DNA of 64,000 nucleotides from CAYRHN01 sp964424115 (lineage in GTDB: Bacteria > Chloroflexota > Anaerolineae > Anaerolineales > Anaerolineaceae). This document shows positions 1-8,260 of this stretch, piece after piece (within the stretch, counting starts at the first letter, position 1; every line of letters begins with the position of its first letter). The stretch spans positions 1-64,000 of the forward strand of contig CAYRHN010000003.1 in NCBI GenBank assembly GCA_964424115.1. The letters are read 5' to 3'. Both the position numbers and the translations under genes were made by a program. The notes under the pieces are model-generated. The model did not search any database. It had not been told where the DNA came from and was given only the letters and a program-made list of their open reading frames with translations.

Positions 1-1
1 C

Positions 2-808
2 ACCCTCGTGCCCACCCCCAACGCCCCACCCGTCCTTGTCTATACGAAAGGATCGGTCGGCAATTCCGATCTCTACCTGGCCGACCCGGACGGCAAGAAC
101 GCCCGCCTCTTTGTTGCCCAGACCGGCTGCGACGAGTCAGAGCCTTCCTTCTCCCCCGACGGCAGCTATGTTGTCTTCCAGCGCAAATGCTCTGGCGGCA
201 CCTACGACATCTGGAAGGTGGCCGTCGATAACGGCACCCCCATCCAGCTCACCAATGACGCCGCCAACGACGAGCGCGAGCCCACCTGGGGCCCGGACGG
301 CTCGATCGTCTACCGCGCCAACCCCACCGGCCGCTCCGCCGACCAGGACGGCGAGATGTGGATGATCAACAGCGACGGCTCCGACCCGCGCACCCTGGCC
401 ATCATGGGGCGCGGCCCGGCCTACTCGCCGGATGGACGCCTGCTGGCCTTCATGTCCAAGCGCGGCGGCCTCTGGCAGATTTATGTCTACGAGTTCAGTT
501 CCGGCAAGACCACCCAGATCACCAGCGGTACCAACTGCCGCTGGCCGGACTTCTCGCCCGACTCCCAGCAGGTGGTCTATAACACCGCCGACGACGGCAA
601 CAACGCCCTCAGCCTGTACATCATCCCGGCCGGCGGCGGCGAGGCCCGCCTGGTCACCGAGGACGGCGCCGGGCGGCCCAACTGGTCCGGCAGCGGGATC
701 ATCGCCTTCAACAGCTCCAGCGGTGTGGAAGTGATCCGCCCCGACGGCAGCGGCCGCAAGGTCATCATCGGCGAGATCCAGGCCTGGTCCCCCGCCTGGT
801 CGTATTGA
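2..808 (+). CDS. TolB-like WD40 beta-propeller protein (5' partial)
   Basis: The reading frame is open to the left edge of the window, so this is the C-terminal part of a longer protein; the GTG at 8 is probably internal. It contains TolB/PD40 blades with the pattern [FYW]SPDG followed by a short beta hairpin (FSPDGSYVVFQ, YSPDGRLLAFM, FSPDSQQVVYN), spaced about 40-45 residues. Such repeats form a six- or seven-bladed propeller, usually in exported proteins. It ends at a TGA without a C-terminal LP tail. Codon use is GC-rich like the neighbours, unlike the AT-rich TolB-like lipoproteins near the right end of the window. Its partner or ligand cannot be told. Confidence 0.8.
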   Translation, partial: TLVPTPNAPPVLVYTKGSVGNSDLYLADPDGKNARLFVAQTGCDESEPSFSPDGSYVVFQRKCSGGTYDIWKVAVDNGTPIQLTNDAANDEREPTWGPDGSIVYRANPTGRSADQDGEMWMINSDGSDPRTLAIMGRGPAYSPDGRLLAFMSKRGGLWQIYVYEFSSGKTTQITSGTNCRWPDFSPDSQQVVYNTADDGNNALSLYIIPAGGGEARLVTEDGAGRPNWSGSGIIAFNSSSGVEVIRPDGSGRKVIIGEIQAWSPAWSY

Positions 809-849
809 TCCTCCCGCAGCGACGCTGCGCAAGTTGACCTTTTTTCCTG

Positions 850-855
850 TATAAT
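850..855 (+). promoter_or_regulatory. -10-like TATAAT upstream of the beta-helix gene
   Basis: A perfect TATAAT hexamer lies 40 nt before the ATG at 896. A TTGACC at 834 is only 10 nt upstream, too close to be its -35 element, so the promoter assignment rests on the -10 alone. Confidence 0.4.
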
Positions 856-895
856 TAAATCCTAACCCATCCCCAACAATTGAAATGAGGCGGAA

Positions 896-2533
896 ATGAG
901 ACTATTGAGAATGGTTCGGATCTCTATTATTTGCATCTTGCTTTTCGCCGCTGCACCCGGACCGGTTCAGGCCGCGCAGGTGACCGGCGCCCCCTGGATG
1001 GTCAACACCACCGCTGACACGACGGACGCCAACCTGGACGACTACACTTGCGCAGATAGCACCGGACATTGCTCGCTGCGCGCCGCGGTACAGCAGGCCA
1101 ATTACATGGGCACCAGTGTAATGGTGGATATCAACATCCAACTGCAGCGCAGCACCACTTACAACATATCCTCCTTGCTGCAGATCACCGCCGACAAGAT
1201 CACCATCCAGACCGCGTCGGGCGCTGGCAGCCAGGCGATCATTTCTGGCATCAGCGGGCGCAGCATCGCCGTCAGCGGCATTGGTAATCTGACGCTCTTT
1301 GACGTGCAGGTCTCCAGCGCAGGCGGCATCCTGGTAGATGGCGCCAGCAGCTACCTGACCCTGCACACCGCCACCCTGCAGAACCTGTCCTTCACTGCCA
1401 CCTCTCCGCAAGCCGCCGACGGCGGTGGGGCCATTTTCATCAGTGGCGGATCGGTGGATATCACCAACAGCACCTTTTCCGGCAACATCACCAACGGCAA
1501 CGGCGGGGCGATCTACAACAACCGCGGCAGCCTCCACATTGACGCCAGCACATTCACCAACAACAGCGCCGCCAACGGCGGGGCGATCTTTAACATCAGC
1601 GATAGCGACGCAAGACTGCATCTGTGGAGCGTGGTGATGGAAGACAACACCGCCAGCGGCTTCGGCGGCGCACTGTACCTCAACGGCTATAACTTCCAGA
1701 CCAGCCATGGCGCCTCCTCGGTGTTTGTCGAAAAATCGCGCATCCGCAATAACACCGCCGCGGACGGCGGGGGCATTTACGTCGGAGGCCGCTACAACAG
1801 CGACACCCAACTCTACACCCACGGCGGGATGAACGTGATGCAGTCCGAGATCTCCGGCAATACCACCACCACTGGCAACGGCGGCGGAATTTACGTCAAC
1901 AGCACCACCGACACCGGCAACGATTACATTTACGTCGAGAACAGCACCATCACCGGCAACCAGGCCTTTTTGGCCGGCGGCGGACTGTACATTGCAGCCG
2001 ATCCGACCAACGCCGTCCACCTCTTCAACACCACGGTCACCCAGAACGCTGCCGACCGCACCGGCGGGGAAGCCAAGAACGGCGGCGGATATTTTAACGC
2101 TGCCGGCAGCACGCTGAACTTGAAGAACAGTATCCTGGCTGGCAACAGCGACCTGACCAGCGGATCCTTCCCAATTTGGATTCCCGATTGCGTCGGCACG
2201 ATTAATTTGTACCACAGCCTGCTGGGCTACAAGCAGGTCTTCTGCACCGTGGAAGCCGATTGGACAGGATTTTACGGCACCTCCAGCCCGCTGGATGCCG
2301 GCCTGGGGCCACGCACTGAAAGCCCGGTCTTCCTCACCTGGTATCACCCCCTGGAAAGCGACAGCCCGGCGATCAACCAGGGCGACCCGGCCGGCTGCAA
2401 GGGTATTGGCAACCGGCTGCTGAGCGAAGATCAGAACGCCAACAACCGCATTCGCGGCATGGCCTGCGATATGGGCGCCGTTGAATCCTCACACTCCGGC
2501 TACGCAGTCTTCCTGCCGGCAGTGCTGCGCTAG
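896..2533 (+). CDS. secreted right-handed beta-helix (polymorphic outer membrane protein-like) protein with C-terminal LP tail
   Basis: The 545-residue protein starts with a signal peptide (hydrophobic stretch IICILLFAAA, cleavage near residues 26-27). Next comes the CSLRAA..QAN signature (about residues 56-68) that introduces many extracellular parallel beta-helix proteins. Residues ~170-420 hold repeats of the form GGAIxNNxGSLxIxxSTFTxNSAxxGGAI, each a turn of a right-handed beta-helix. No catalytic motif is visible, so adhesion or matrix binding is a guess. The chain ends in VFLPAVLR, the C-terminal pattern shared by eight proteins of this window. An imperfect GAGG ribosome site precedes the ATG. 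Confidence 0.85.
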   Translation: MRLLRMVRISIICILLFAAAPGPVQAAQVTGAPWMVNTTADTTDANLDDYTCADSTGHCSLRAAVQQANYMGTSVMVDINIQLQRSTTYNISSLLQITADKITIQTASGAGSQAIISGISGRSIAVSGIGNLTLFDVQVSSAGGILVDGASSYLTLHTATLQNLSFTATSPQAADGGGAIFISGGSVDITNSTFSGNITNGNGGAIYNNRGSLHIDASTFTNNSAANGGAIFNISDSDARLHLWSVVMEDNTASGFGGALYLNGYNFQTSHGASSVFVEKSRIRNNTAADGGGIYVGGRYNSDTQLYTHGGMNVMQSEISGNTTTTGNGGGIYVNSTTDTGNDYIYVENSTITGNQAFLAGGGLYIAADPTNAVHLFNTTVTQNAADRTGGEAKNGGGYFNAAGSTLNLKNSILAGNSDLTSGSFPIWIPDCVGTINLYHSLLGYKQVFCTVEADWTGFYGTSSPLDAGLGPRTESPVFLTWYHPLESDSPAINQGDPAGCKGIGNRLLSEDQNANNRIRGMACDMGAVESSHSGYAVFLPAVLR

Positions 2534-2556
2534 AGGGCCAAGAAGAGATAGATAAG

Positions 2557-2592
2557 AGAATAGAGAGCCGTCAACCAACGGTTCTCTATTCT
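2557..2592. terminator. bidirectional hairpin between convergent genes
   Basis: A 15-bp stem (2557-2571 with 2578-2592, one G-T wobble, loop CAACCA) lies between the convergent ends of the beta-helix gene and the TetR gene. The arm AGAATAGAGAG recurs in the hairpin at 19272-19310. There is no long T-run, so termination is inferred from position. Confidence 0.5.
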
Positions 2593-3188
2593 TCGCTCTC
2601 TATTCGCTTTTCTTCCCCCAGGATCGAATTGACCAGATAATTCACAAACCGGCGGCGGGCAGCCTCGTCGCGCAGGTCCAGCTCTGGGTGCCCCGGCAGC
2701 GAAGGCATCAGCCCGGCATTCAGCAGCGCCAGGATGGCGGAAAAGACCGCCATGCGCATCTCCTCCTTGCGCTCCGGGAAGAGTCGGTCCAGCTCGGCGC
2801 AGGTCAGCTCCAGCCAGCGGGCAAAGACCCCCATCAGCGCGGTGTTCCCCTGCCCCTCCATCAGCGGCGCGTAGAGATGGGCGCGGATCAGGTTGGGATA
2901 GCGCAGGTCGCCGTCCACCAGGTAATCGAACATCGCATACAGCTTTTCCCGTGCATCCCCGGGGCGCGAAAGCTGCTCGGCGGTATCTTCCATCCAATGC
3001 TGCAGGCTGAGCGCCATCGCCTCTTCCACCAGGCGCTCCTTGGTGCCGTAATAATAGTGCAGCGCGGCGTTGTTCACCCCTGCCCGCTCGGCGATCGCCC
3101 GCGTGGTCACATTTTGCACCCCCAGCGCTTCGATGGTGTCGATCGCCGCCAGCAGGATATGTTTCTTGGTCTCTTCTTTTTGCGCCAT
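2586..3188 (-). CDS. TetR/AcrR-family transcriptional regulator
   Basis: The 200-residue protein has the standard TetR N-terminal helix-turn-helix: KKHILLAAIDTIEALG, then VTTRAIAERAGVNNAALHYYYGTKERLV (residues ~8-55). A variable all-helical ligand-binding domain follows. The start ATG at 3188 is preceded by an AGGAGAG ribosome site. It lies on the same strand as, and downstream of, the SDR gene at 3299-4162, whose divergent promoter region carries two TAACCA-NN-TGGTTA palindromes, a plausible operator for this protein. The ligand is unknown; lipid- or ketone-like SDR substrates would fit the family. Confidence 0.9.
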   Translation of the reverse strand: MAQKEETKKHILLAAIDTIEALGVQNVTTRAIAERAGVNNAALHYYYGTKERLVEEAMALSLQHWMEDTAEQLSRPGDAREKLYAMFDYLVDGDLRYPNLIRAHLYAPLMEGQGNTALMGVFARWLELTCAELDRLFPERKEEMRMAVFSAILALLNAGLMPSLPGHPELDLRDEAARRRFVNYLVNSILGEEKRIESEE

Positions 3189-3214
3189 GCCGCTCTCTCC
3201 TATGCAAGAACCCT

Positions 3215-3274
3215 GAACCGCGAAGAACGCACAGTATCTTGGCTTGTCTTTGCGTCTCTGCGTTTTCGCGGTTC
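3215..3274. repeat. interspersed palindromic repeat (GAACCGCGAA...TTCGCGGTTC type)
   Basis: Inverted arms GAACCGCGAAGAACGCA (3215-3231) and TGCGTTTTCGCGGTTC (3259-3274) flank TTTGCGTCTCTGCG-like sequence. Degenerate pieces of the same family occur near 9868, 14198 and 34423. It sits between the TetR start and the end of the upstream SDR gene. Confidence 0.55.
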
Positions 3275-3298
3275 CTGTTCTGACTCCGGGCTCGCCTG

Positions 3299-4162
3299 TT
3301 AAGATGATTGTAACTCAATTTTGGCCTGATGGAACGCTGGAACCGCGGCCAATTCCGCCGCCTCGCACTGCGCCTTGCGTTCGCGCGTCCTGGCCCAACG
3401 CTGGTGAATCAGCCCGGCCACCATCCCGGCCGGGAACAACCCGCCCAGCCGGTATAACACCTGATTGAGAAAGCCCGGGATATAGACCGCCTTGCCTGCC
3501 AGCACGTGCTCGATCGACCCGCCTGCCACATCGCCCACGTTGACCGCTGTGGCCCAGCCCCAAAACCCCTGCGAATCGATGCTGGCGATCACCTCGCGGT
3601 TGGTCGGCATCCCGCCCGGGCAGAGCGCCAACACCCTGATCCCCTGCGGACGCAGCTCATAGTGCAGCGCCAGCGACAGGTCCAGCAAAAAGCGCTTGGA
3701 GGCCGCATACATGGCCTTGAGCGGCATCGGGTAATAACCCGCCAGGCTGCATACGTTCACCACCAGCATTTCGCGCGCTGGGTCGCGGAAAGCCAACGCC
3801 CGACTGGTCATCTCCACCGTCGCCTCGATGTTCAGGCGGATGATCGTGCGCAATTCATCCACCTTGCGCTCCCCGAACGGCCCTTCAAAGTCCAGCCCGG
3901 CCACGTTCATGATCCCGTACAGGCGCAGTCCCTCGCGCTCCGCCCGCGCCCAGAGCGCTTCACGCTCCGCCGCCTGGGTCAGGTCGCAGGCCTGGGTGCG
4001 CACCTCCACCCCGTACAGGCGTTCCATCCCCTCTGCCAGGGCCGCCAGGGCCGGGGCATTCAGGTCGGTCAGGAACAGATCCCAGCCGCGCCGGGCGCAC
4101 TCTGCGCAAAACGCCTTACCCAGCCCCCCTGCCGCCCCGGAGATCAACACATAGCTTTTCAT
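3299..4162 (-). CDS. short-chain dehydrogenase/reductase (SDR)
   Basis: The 287-residue classical SDR has the nucleotide motif SGAAGGLGKAFC at the N-terminus, NVAGLDF (the NNAG position), and the catalytic Ser...Tyr-x-x-x-Lys as SLAGYYPMPLKAMYAASKRF. I chose ATG 4162 rather than GTG 4168 because AAGGAG is 9 nt from the ATG but only 3 nt from the GTG. It is transcribed towards the TetR gene and divergently from a second SDR at 4326. The two palindromes in the divergent region suggest joint control by the TetR protein. The C-terminal segment resembles membrane-associated SDRs acting on lipids, but the substrate is unknown. Confidence 0.85.
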   Translation of the reverse strand: MKSYVLISGAAGGLGKAFCAECARRGWDLFLTDLNAPALAALAEGMERLYGVEVRTQACDLTQAAEREALWARAEREGLRLYGIMNVAGLDFEGPFGERKVDELRTIIRLNIEATVEMTSRALAFRDPAREMLVVNVCSLAGYYPMPLKAMYAASKRFLLDLSLALHYELRPQGIRVLALCPGGMPTNREVIASIDSQGFWGWATAVNVGDVAGGSIEHVLAGKAVYIPGFLNQVLYRLGGLFPAGMVAGLIHQRWARTRERKAQCEAAELAAVPAFHQAKIELQSS

Positions 4163-4194
4163 TTCCACACACTCCTTTTAGCTGTTAGCTTGTA

Positions 4195-4210
4195 TTAACC
4201 ATTTGGTTAA
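4195..4210. promoter_or_regulatory. palindromic operator 1 (TTAACCATTTGGTTAA)
   Basis: This palindrome has perfect 7-bp arms with a 2-bp centre, lies 32 bp upstream of the leftward SDR start, and resembles a TetR-family operator. It shares the core TAACCA-NN-TGGTTA with operator 2. The centres are 71 bp apart. Confidence 0.65.
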
Positions 4211-4229
4211 AAATATTCTACTCCAACCC

Positions 4230-4258
4230 TTGCAAAAAATCAAGCATTTGGTTATACT
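4230..4258 (+). promoter_or_regulatory. sigma70-type promoter of the rightward SDR gene
   Basis: TTGCAA (4230-4235), a 17-bp spacer and TATACT (4253-4258) predict a start near 4265, just before operator 2. A half-site TTGGTTA overlaps the -10 region. Confidence 0.6.
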
Positions 4259-4266
4259 ATTTGGTG

Positions 4267-4280
4267 TAACCACATGGTTA
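4267..4280. promoter_or_regulatory. palindromic operator 2 (TAACCACATGGTTA)
   Basis: The 6-bp arms are perfect. The site lies immediately downstream of the predicted transcription start of the rightward SDR, where a bound repressor would block it. Confidence 0.65.
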
Positions 4281-4325
4281 AATAATTATTCGCTGCTTTC
4301 TGATAAAATCGCTTCTGGAGACCTT

Positions 4326-5189
4326 ATGGATACCCCTCAAAAGATCATAGTCGTCACCGGCGCCACCGCCGGAATTGGCCTGGCTGCTGCCCGCGCCCTG
4401 TGCGCCCAGGGTCACCAGGTTGTCGCCATCGGGCGTTCCCCCGCACGCTGCGCCCAGGCTGAAGAGTCCATCCGTGCCGAGAACCCCGCGGCCGACATCC
4501 GCTACCACCTGGCAGACCTCTCCGCCCAATCCCAGGTGCGCACCCTGGCTGCCGCCCTACGCAGCGAGCTGCCCCGCCTGGATGTGCTGATCAACAATGC
4601 CGGAGCGGTTGCTTCCTGGTACACCGCCACCGAGGACGGATACGAACTGCAGTTCGCCCTCAACCACCTGGCGCCCTTCCTGCTCACCCGCCTGCTGCTG
4701 CCCCTCCTCCAGGCCTCCCCCCAGGCGCGCGTCATCACCACCAGTTCCGCCTCGCACCGCTCCGGACGCATCCACTGGGAAGATGTCATGCTACGCAGGC
4801 ATTACAACCCCCTCACCGCCTACGAGCAGTCCAAGGTAGCCAACGTGCTCTTCTCAACCGAGTTCAACCGCCGCCACGCCTCTCCGGAGGGCAGCCCGGA
4901 ACCGCGCCTGCGCGCCTACGCCGCCGACCCCGGTCTGGTCAACACCGAGATCGGCTTAAAGGGCACCCAGGGCATCGTGCGCTGGTTTTGGAATCTGCGC
5001 CGCCGCGGCGGTCAATCCCCCGAGCAAGGCGCCGCCACCGCCGTCCACCTGGCTTCCCAGCCGCTGAACGGGCAAAGCAGCCAGCTTTACTGGGCCGACT
5101 GCCGCCCCACCCCGCCAAGCCGCTACGCTCAGCGCGCCGACGAGGCCGAGCGCCTGTGGCAGCTCTCCGAACGCCTGTGCGGCGAATAA
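4326..5189 (+). CDS. short-chain dehydrogenase/reductase (retinol dehydrogenase-like SDR)
   Basis: This 287-residue SDR has TGATAGIGLAAARAL for cofactor binding, NNAGAV, and the catalytic segment TSSASHRSG...YEQSKVANVLFSTEF (Ser, Tyr-x-x-x-Lys). The NAD(P) loop motif GRSPARC (Arg after the second strand) suggests NADPH preference. The layout matches the retinol dehydrogenase/WWOX-like subgroup. ATG 4326 is supported by GGAG at 4317; the frame is open further upstream but runs through the promoter. It is divergent from the SDR at 3299-4162 and shares its operator region. The substrate is unknown. Confidence 0.88.
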   Translation: MDTPQKIIVVTGATAGIGLAAARALCAQGHQVVAIGRSPARCAQAEESIRAENPAADIRYHLADLSAQSQVRTLAAALRSELPRLDVLINNAGAVASWYTATEDGYELQFALNHLAPFLLTRLLLPLLQASPQARVITTSSASHRSGRIHWEDVMLRRHYNPLTAYEQSKVANVLFSTEFNRRHASPEGSPEPRLRAYAADPGLVNTEIGLKGTQGIVRWFWNLRRRGGQSPEQGAATAVHLASQPLNGQSSQLYWADCRPTPPSRYAQRADEAERLWQLSERLCGE

Positions 5190-5222
5190 AACAATTCGTT
5201 TAATAACCACTATCTTCAGGCA

Positions 5223-5270
5223 TGTCATTGCGAACCCGGCGCCCGTTGCCGGGTGAAGCGATCCCCAACC
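5223..5270. repeat. GTCATTGCGA-type interspersed repeat fragment
   Basis: GTCATTGCGAACCCGGCG...GTTGCCGGGTGAAGCGATCCC resembles the widespread GTCATTGCGAGG...GAAGCAATCTCC family. A fuller copy is at 36621-36689. Confidence 0.45.
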
Positions 5271-5308
5271 AGGCGCAAAAATATCACCCCGCATTCCCTG
5301 CGTCTTGA

Positions 5309-5314
5309 TATAAT
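5309..5314 (+). promoter_or_regulatory. extended -10 promoter of a leaderless transcript
   Basis: TGATATAAT ends 7 nt before the ATG at 5322, which places the transcription start at or next to the start codon. No ribosome site is present. The same arrangement occurs before the genes starting at 10550, 19238, 30038 and 40311. Confidence 0.55.
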
Positions 5315-5321
5315 CTACCCC

Positions 5322-5996
5322 ATGTCCATTCATGCCATCATCTTCGACTTCAACGGCGTCCTGCTCTGGGATACCGCCCTGCAAGAGGAGGCCTGGCGCG
5401 CCTTTTCCGCCCAACTGCGCGGCGCACTCCATGTCATGACCCATGACGAAATGCAGACCCACATGCACGGGCGTTCCAACCGGGACGTGATGACCTACCT
5501 GCTCGGCCGCCCGCCCTCCGACGAGGAATTGCCCGGCCTGATCCAGCAAAAAGAAAGCCTCTACCGGCGCATGTGCCTGGAGAACCCGCGTTCCTTCGTC
5601 CTCTCCCCCGGCGCGGAGGACCTGCTGGATCACCTGGCCGCGCGCGGCATCCCCCGCACCATCGCCACCGCCTCAGAATGGGGCAACGTCTCCTTCTTCA
5701 TCGAGCATCTGCGCCTGGAACGCTGGTTCAGGCCGGTGAAGATCGCCTTTGACGACGGTCACATGCCCAACAAGCCCGCCCCCGATATCTACCTGCGCGC
5801 CGCCCGCCTGTTGGATACGCCCCCCGCCGAATGCCTGGTGGTGGAAGATTCGCGTTCCGGCCTGCAGGCTGCTCAGGCGGCCGGGATCGGCCGCGTGGTG
5901 GCGCTTGGCCCGCGTGAGGCCCATGCCGAGCTATCCCGCCTGCCTGGCGTTCAGCGCGTCATCACTTCCCTGGCCGATTTAAAAGGGGATTTTTAG
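5322..5996 (+). CDS. HAD-superfamily phosphatase/phosphatase-like hydrolase
   Basis: The 224-residue protein is of the beta-phosphoglucomutase-like HAD type. Motif I is FDFNGVLLWD, where the second Asp of DxDG is Asn; motif II is IATAS; the motif III/IV region is KPAPDIYLRAARLL...CLVVEDSRSGLQAA. Asn at the acid/base position is seen in some HAD phosphatases and may lower or change activity. The start at 5322 is chosen because TATAAT lies 7 nt upstream; an in-frame GTG at 5253 would lie inside the promoter and the upstream repeat. The small cap domain between motifs I and II suggests a sugar-phosphate or similar substrate. Confidence 0.85.
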   Translation: MSIHAIIFDFNGVLLWDTALQEEAWRAFSAQLRGALHVMTHDEMQTHMHGRSNRDVMTYLLGRPPSDEELPGLIQQKESLYRRMCLENPRSFVLSPGAEDLLDHLAARGIPRTIATASEWGNVSFFIEHLRLERWFRPVKIAFDDGHMPNKPAPDIYLRAARLLDTPPAECLVVEDSRSGLQAAQAAGIGRVVALGPREAHAELSRLPGVQRVITSLADLKGDF

Positions 5997-6057
5997 CCGG
6001 ATTCTTCAACCGCAGACCCGGGCGGGGAGGTTCGGTGGAATCCTGCCTGCCCCGGTG

Positions 6058-6063
6058 TATAAT
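6058..6063 (+). promoter_or_regulatory. -10 element of the E1 operon
   Basis: A perfect TATAAT lies 72 nt before the start of the E1 alpha gene. No convincing -35 hexamer is seen. A GGAGG ribosome site at 6125 gives the gene a normal leader. Confidence 0.4.
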
Positions 6064-6134
6064 AGAATCAGGTCCCTATCTTTCTAAATATCCAGTAATG
6101 CGCCGGTCAACCGTCATCCGTATCGGAGGTTGCT

Positions 6135-7163
6135 ATGCCACCCGATCTATGGGCGCTCTATGCGCTGATGCTGAAAAGCCGTTTGCTCGAAGAAGGTATC
6201 GCGCAATTCTGGCGGGATGGATTGATCTCTGGTGAAATGCACCCTGGAACAGGCGAAGAAGCGGTTGTGGCGGGCGTGGTTGCCCACCTGCGCGAAGGGG
6301 ACGCCATGGCCCTGGATCATCGCGGCACCGCAGCCTTGCTCATGCGCGGCATTGACCCCGTCCTGATCCTGCGCGAGCTGCTTGGCCGTCCAGACGGCCT
6401 GTGCGGCGGCATGGGCGGGCACATGCACCTGTTCTCCAAAGAAAACCTGGCCGCTTCTTCTGGAATTGTTGGCGCAGCAGGGCCAACCGCGGTCGGTTTT
6501 GCGCTGTCAGCCCAATACCTGCATCCCGGCGCAATTTCCGTTGCCTTTTTCGGGGAAGGGGCAATGAACCAGGGCATGCTCATGGAATCAATGAACCTGG
6601 CCTCAGCCTGGAAATTACCGGTATTGTTTGTCTGCAAGGACGATGGTTGGGCCATCACGACCCGATCTGAAAGCGTGACCGGGGGGAATCTTATGGAAAG
6701 GGCTCGCGGGTTGGGTGTCCAGGCCATCGAAGCGGACGGCCGCGATGTATCTGCGGTATGGGAGGCCTGCCAGCCGGCGGTCGAGCGCGCCCGTTCCGGC
6801 CAGGGGCCTGCTTTCCTGCGCGCCCGCTGCGTACATTTCGAAGGCCACTTCTTAGGGCTTCAATTGATCAGGATGGTGCGGGATCCGCTGCGGGAAATTC
6901 CTGGAATTGCCCTTCCGCTCGCGGGGTCATTCCTGCATTCTGACGGAGCCAACCTGCGGGAGCGCCTGGCAGGGCTGAGAACAGTTCTGGACGCTGTCCT
7001 CGCGACAATGCGCGATCCACGGCGCGATCCGGAAAATGATCCAGTCAAATATGCGCGCGCGGCGTTGTGCCTGGAAAAAATACGCCTGCAAGAATTGGAA
7101 GATCGGATCAAGGAAGAGGTAAATAACATCCTCCAATCCACCCTGGTGGAGGTGTCGGTATGA
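6135..7163 (+). CDS. thiamine-diphosphate-dependent dehydrogenase E1 component, alpha subunit (pyruvate/acetoin dehydrogenase type)
   Basis: The 342-residue protein has the E1 alpha layout: HPGTGEEAV, DHRGTAALL, GGMGGHMHLFS (cofactor pocket), then the thiamine-diphosphate motif. That motif deviates: GDG reads GEG (Glu at 141) in FFGEGAMNQG, and CENNxYA reads CKDDGWA (residues 167-173), so both usual Mg ligand positions are changed (Asp to Glu, Asn to Asp). The family decarboxylates a 2-oxo acid or acetoin and passes the acyl group to a lipoyl E2. The gene overlaps the beta gene by 4 nt (ATGA). No E2 or E3 gene is nearby. Substrate uncertain. Confidence 0.85.
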   Translation: MPPDLWALYALMLKSRLLEEGIAQFWRDGLISGEMHPGTGEEAVVAGVVAHLREGDAMALDHRGTAALLMRGIDPVLILRELLGRPDGLCGGMGGHMHLFSKENLAASSGIVGAAGPTAVGFALSAQYLHPGAISVAFFGEGAMNQGMLMESMNLASAWKLPVLFVCKDDGWAITTRSESVTGGNLMERARGLGVQAIEADGRDVSAVWEACQPAVERARSGQGPAFLRARCVHFEGHFLGLQLIRMVRDPLREIPGIALPLAGSFLHSDGANLRERLAGLRTVLDAVLATMRDPRRDPENDPVKYARAALCLEKIRLQELEDRIKEEVNNILQSTLVEVSV

Positions 7164-8170
7164 GAACCATGTTCTTCTCCCAGGCAATTGACGATGCCCT
7201 TGCCCAGGCCATGACAGAGGACCCGCGCATTATTCTTTTTGGCGAAGATACCCCTTTGATCCGGCGCAACCTGCTCGTACGGTTTGGCCCCGGCCGTGTC
7301 CGCGCCACCCCCATCAGCGAAAGTGCCTTCTTAGGGGCTGGCGCCGCTGCTGCCATGTCCGGGTTACGCCCGGTGGTGGAAATGTATATGGCGGATTTCC
7401 TCGGCGTATGTATGGATGCCCTGCTCAACCATGCCGCCAAGGTCAAAACGTTTTCTGGCGGCAAATGGACGGTGCCCATGGTTGTGCGTGCCCCTTGCGG
7501 CGGCGGATATGGCGATGGGGGGCAGCACGAACAATCCTTGTGGGGCTGGCTTGCCCACATTCCGGAACTGGCCGTGCTGGTTCCTTCCAATCCGGCAGAT
7601 GCAGGCGGCCTGATGCTGGCAGCCCTCCAGCACGATGGTCCGGTCATCTTCCTCGAGCATAAGCTCCTCTCCGAAACGTGGTTGGAATTCCTTGGTTCGG
7701 GAGGGCGTCGTACGGTGCACTATGATGTTCCTGCAGAGGGGTTAAAAGGTGAAGTGCCGCAAAAGTGGAAAGCGCTTCCTTTTGGCAAAGCCGTTCTTCG
7801 ACGGCCAGGGGACCATGTGACCATCGTAAGCGTGGGGGTGGGCCTTCATCGTGCTCTGGAAGCTGCGCGAACACTTGAGGCAGAAGGAATTTCTGCCGGT
7901 GTGCTGGACTTACGAACCGTCTCACCGTTGGACAAAACTGCAATTTGCGAAGCGGCTGCAAGGACCGGGCATCTGGTAATAGTGGATGAAGATTACGAAG
8001 GTTTTGGCCTTTCGGGTGAATTATCGGCGGTTGTCATGGAGGCTGGCATATCCTGTAAGTATGCACGTGTCTGCACCCAGAAAACCATCCCTTACGCGCG
8101 CCATCTTGAAGATCAGAGTCTCCCTAACCAACAGCGCATTTGCGCCAGCGTCAGGCAGATACTACATTAA
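7160..8170 (+). CDS. thiamine-diphosphate-dependent dehydrogenase E1 component, beta subunit
   Basis: The 336-residue partner of the alpha subunit begins within its stop codon (ATGA), so translation is coupled. Typical beta-subunit features are ILFGEDT, the catalytic-Glu region PISESAFLGAGAAAAMSGLRPVVE, and GGGYGDGGQHEQSLWGWLAHIPEL (usually HSQ; here HEQ). The C-terminal domain has VSVGVGLHRALEAA...DLRTVSPLD and VIVDED. The alpha2-beta2 tetramer would complete the thiamine-diphosphate site between subunits. The next gene is an unrelated secreted protein, so E2 and E3 must be encoded elsewhere or the enzyme acts without them. Confidence 0.87.
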   Translation: MRTMFFSQAIDDALAQAMTEDPRIILFGEDTPLIRRNLLVRFGPGRVRATPISESAFLGAGAAAAMSGLRPVVEMYMADFLGVCMDALLNHAAKVKTFSGGKWTVPMVVRAPCGGGYGDGGQHEQSLWGWLAHIPELAVLVPSNPADAGGLMLAALQHDGPVIFLEHKLLSETWLEFLGSGGRRTVHYDVPAEGLKGEVPQKWKALPFGKAVLRRPGDHVTIVSVGVGLHRALEAARTLEAEGISAGVLDLRTVSPLDKTAICEAAARTGHLVIVDEDYEGFGLSGELSAVVMEAGISCKYARVCTQKTIPYARHLEDQSLPNQQRICASVRQILH

Positions 8171-8260
8171 TCATTTAATCGGTACAATAGAACCATGGGG
8201 CAAAATTAACGGTATTTTTATCGGACCACCCTGCTTTCTCATTCAACCAGGAGGTAAAAG

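Noticed and set aside
834..855. TTGACC...TATAAT as a complete promoter
   Set aside because: The spacing is only 10 nt, too short for a sigma70 pair; only the -10 is kept.
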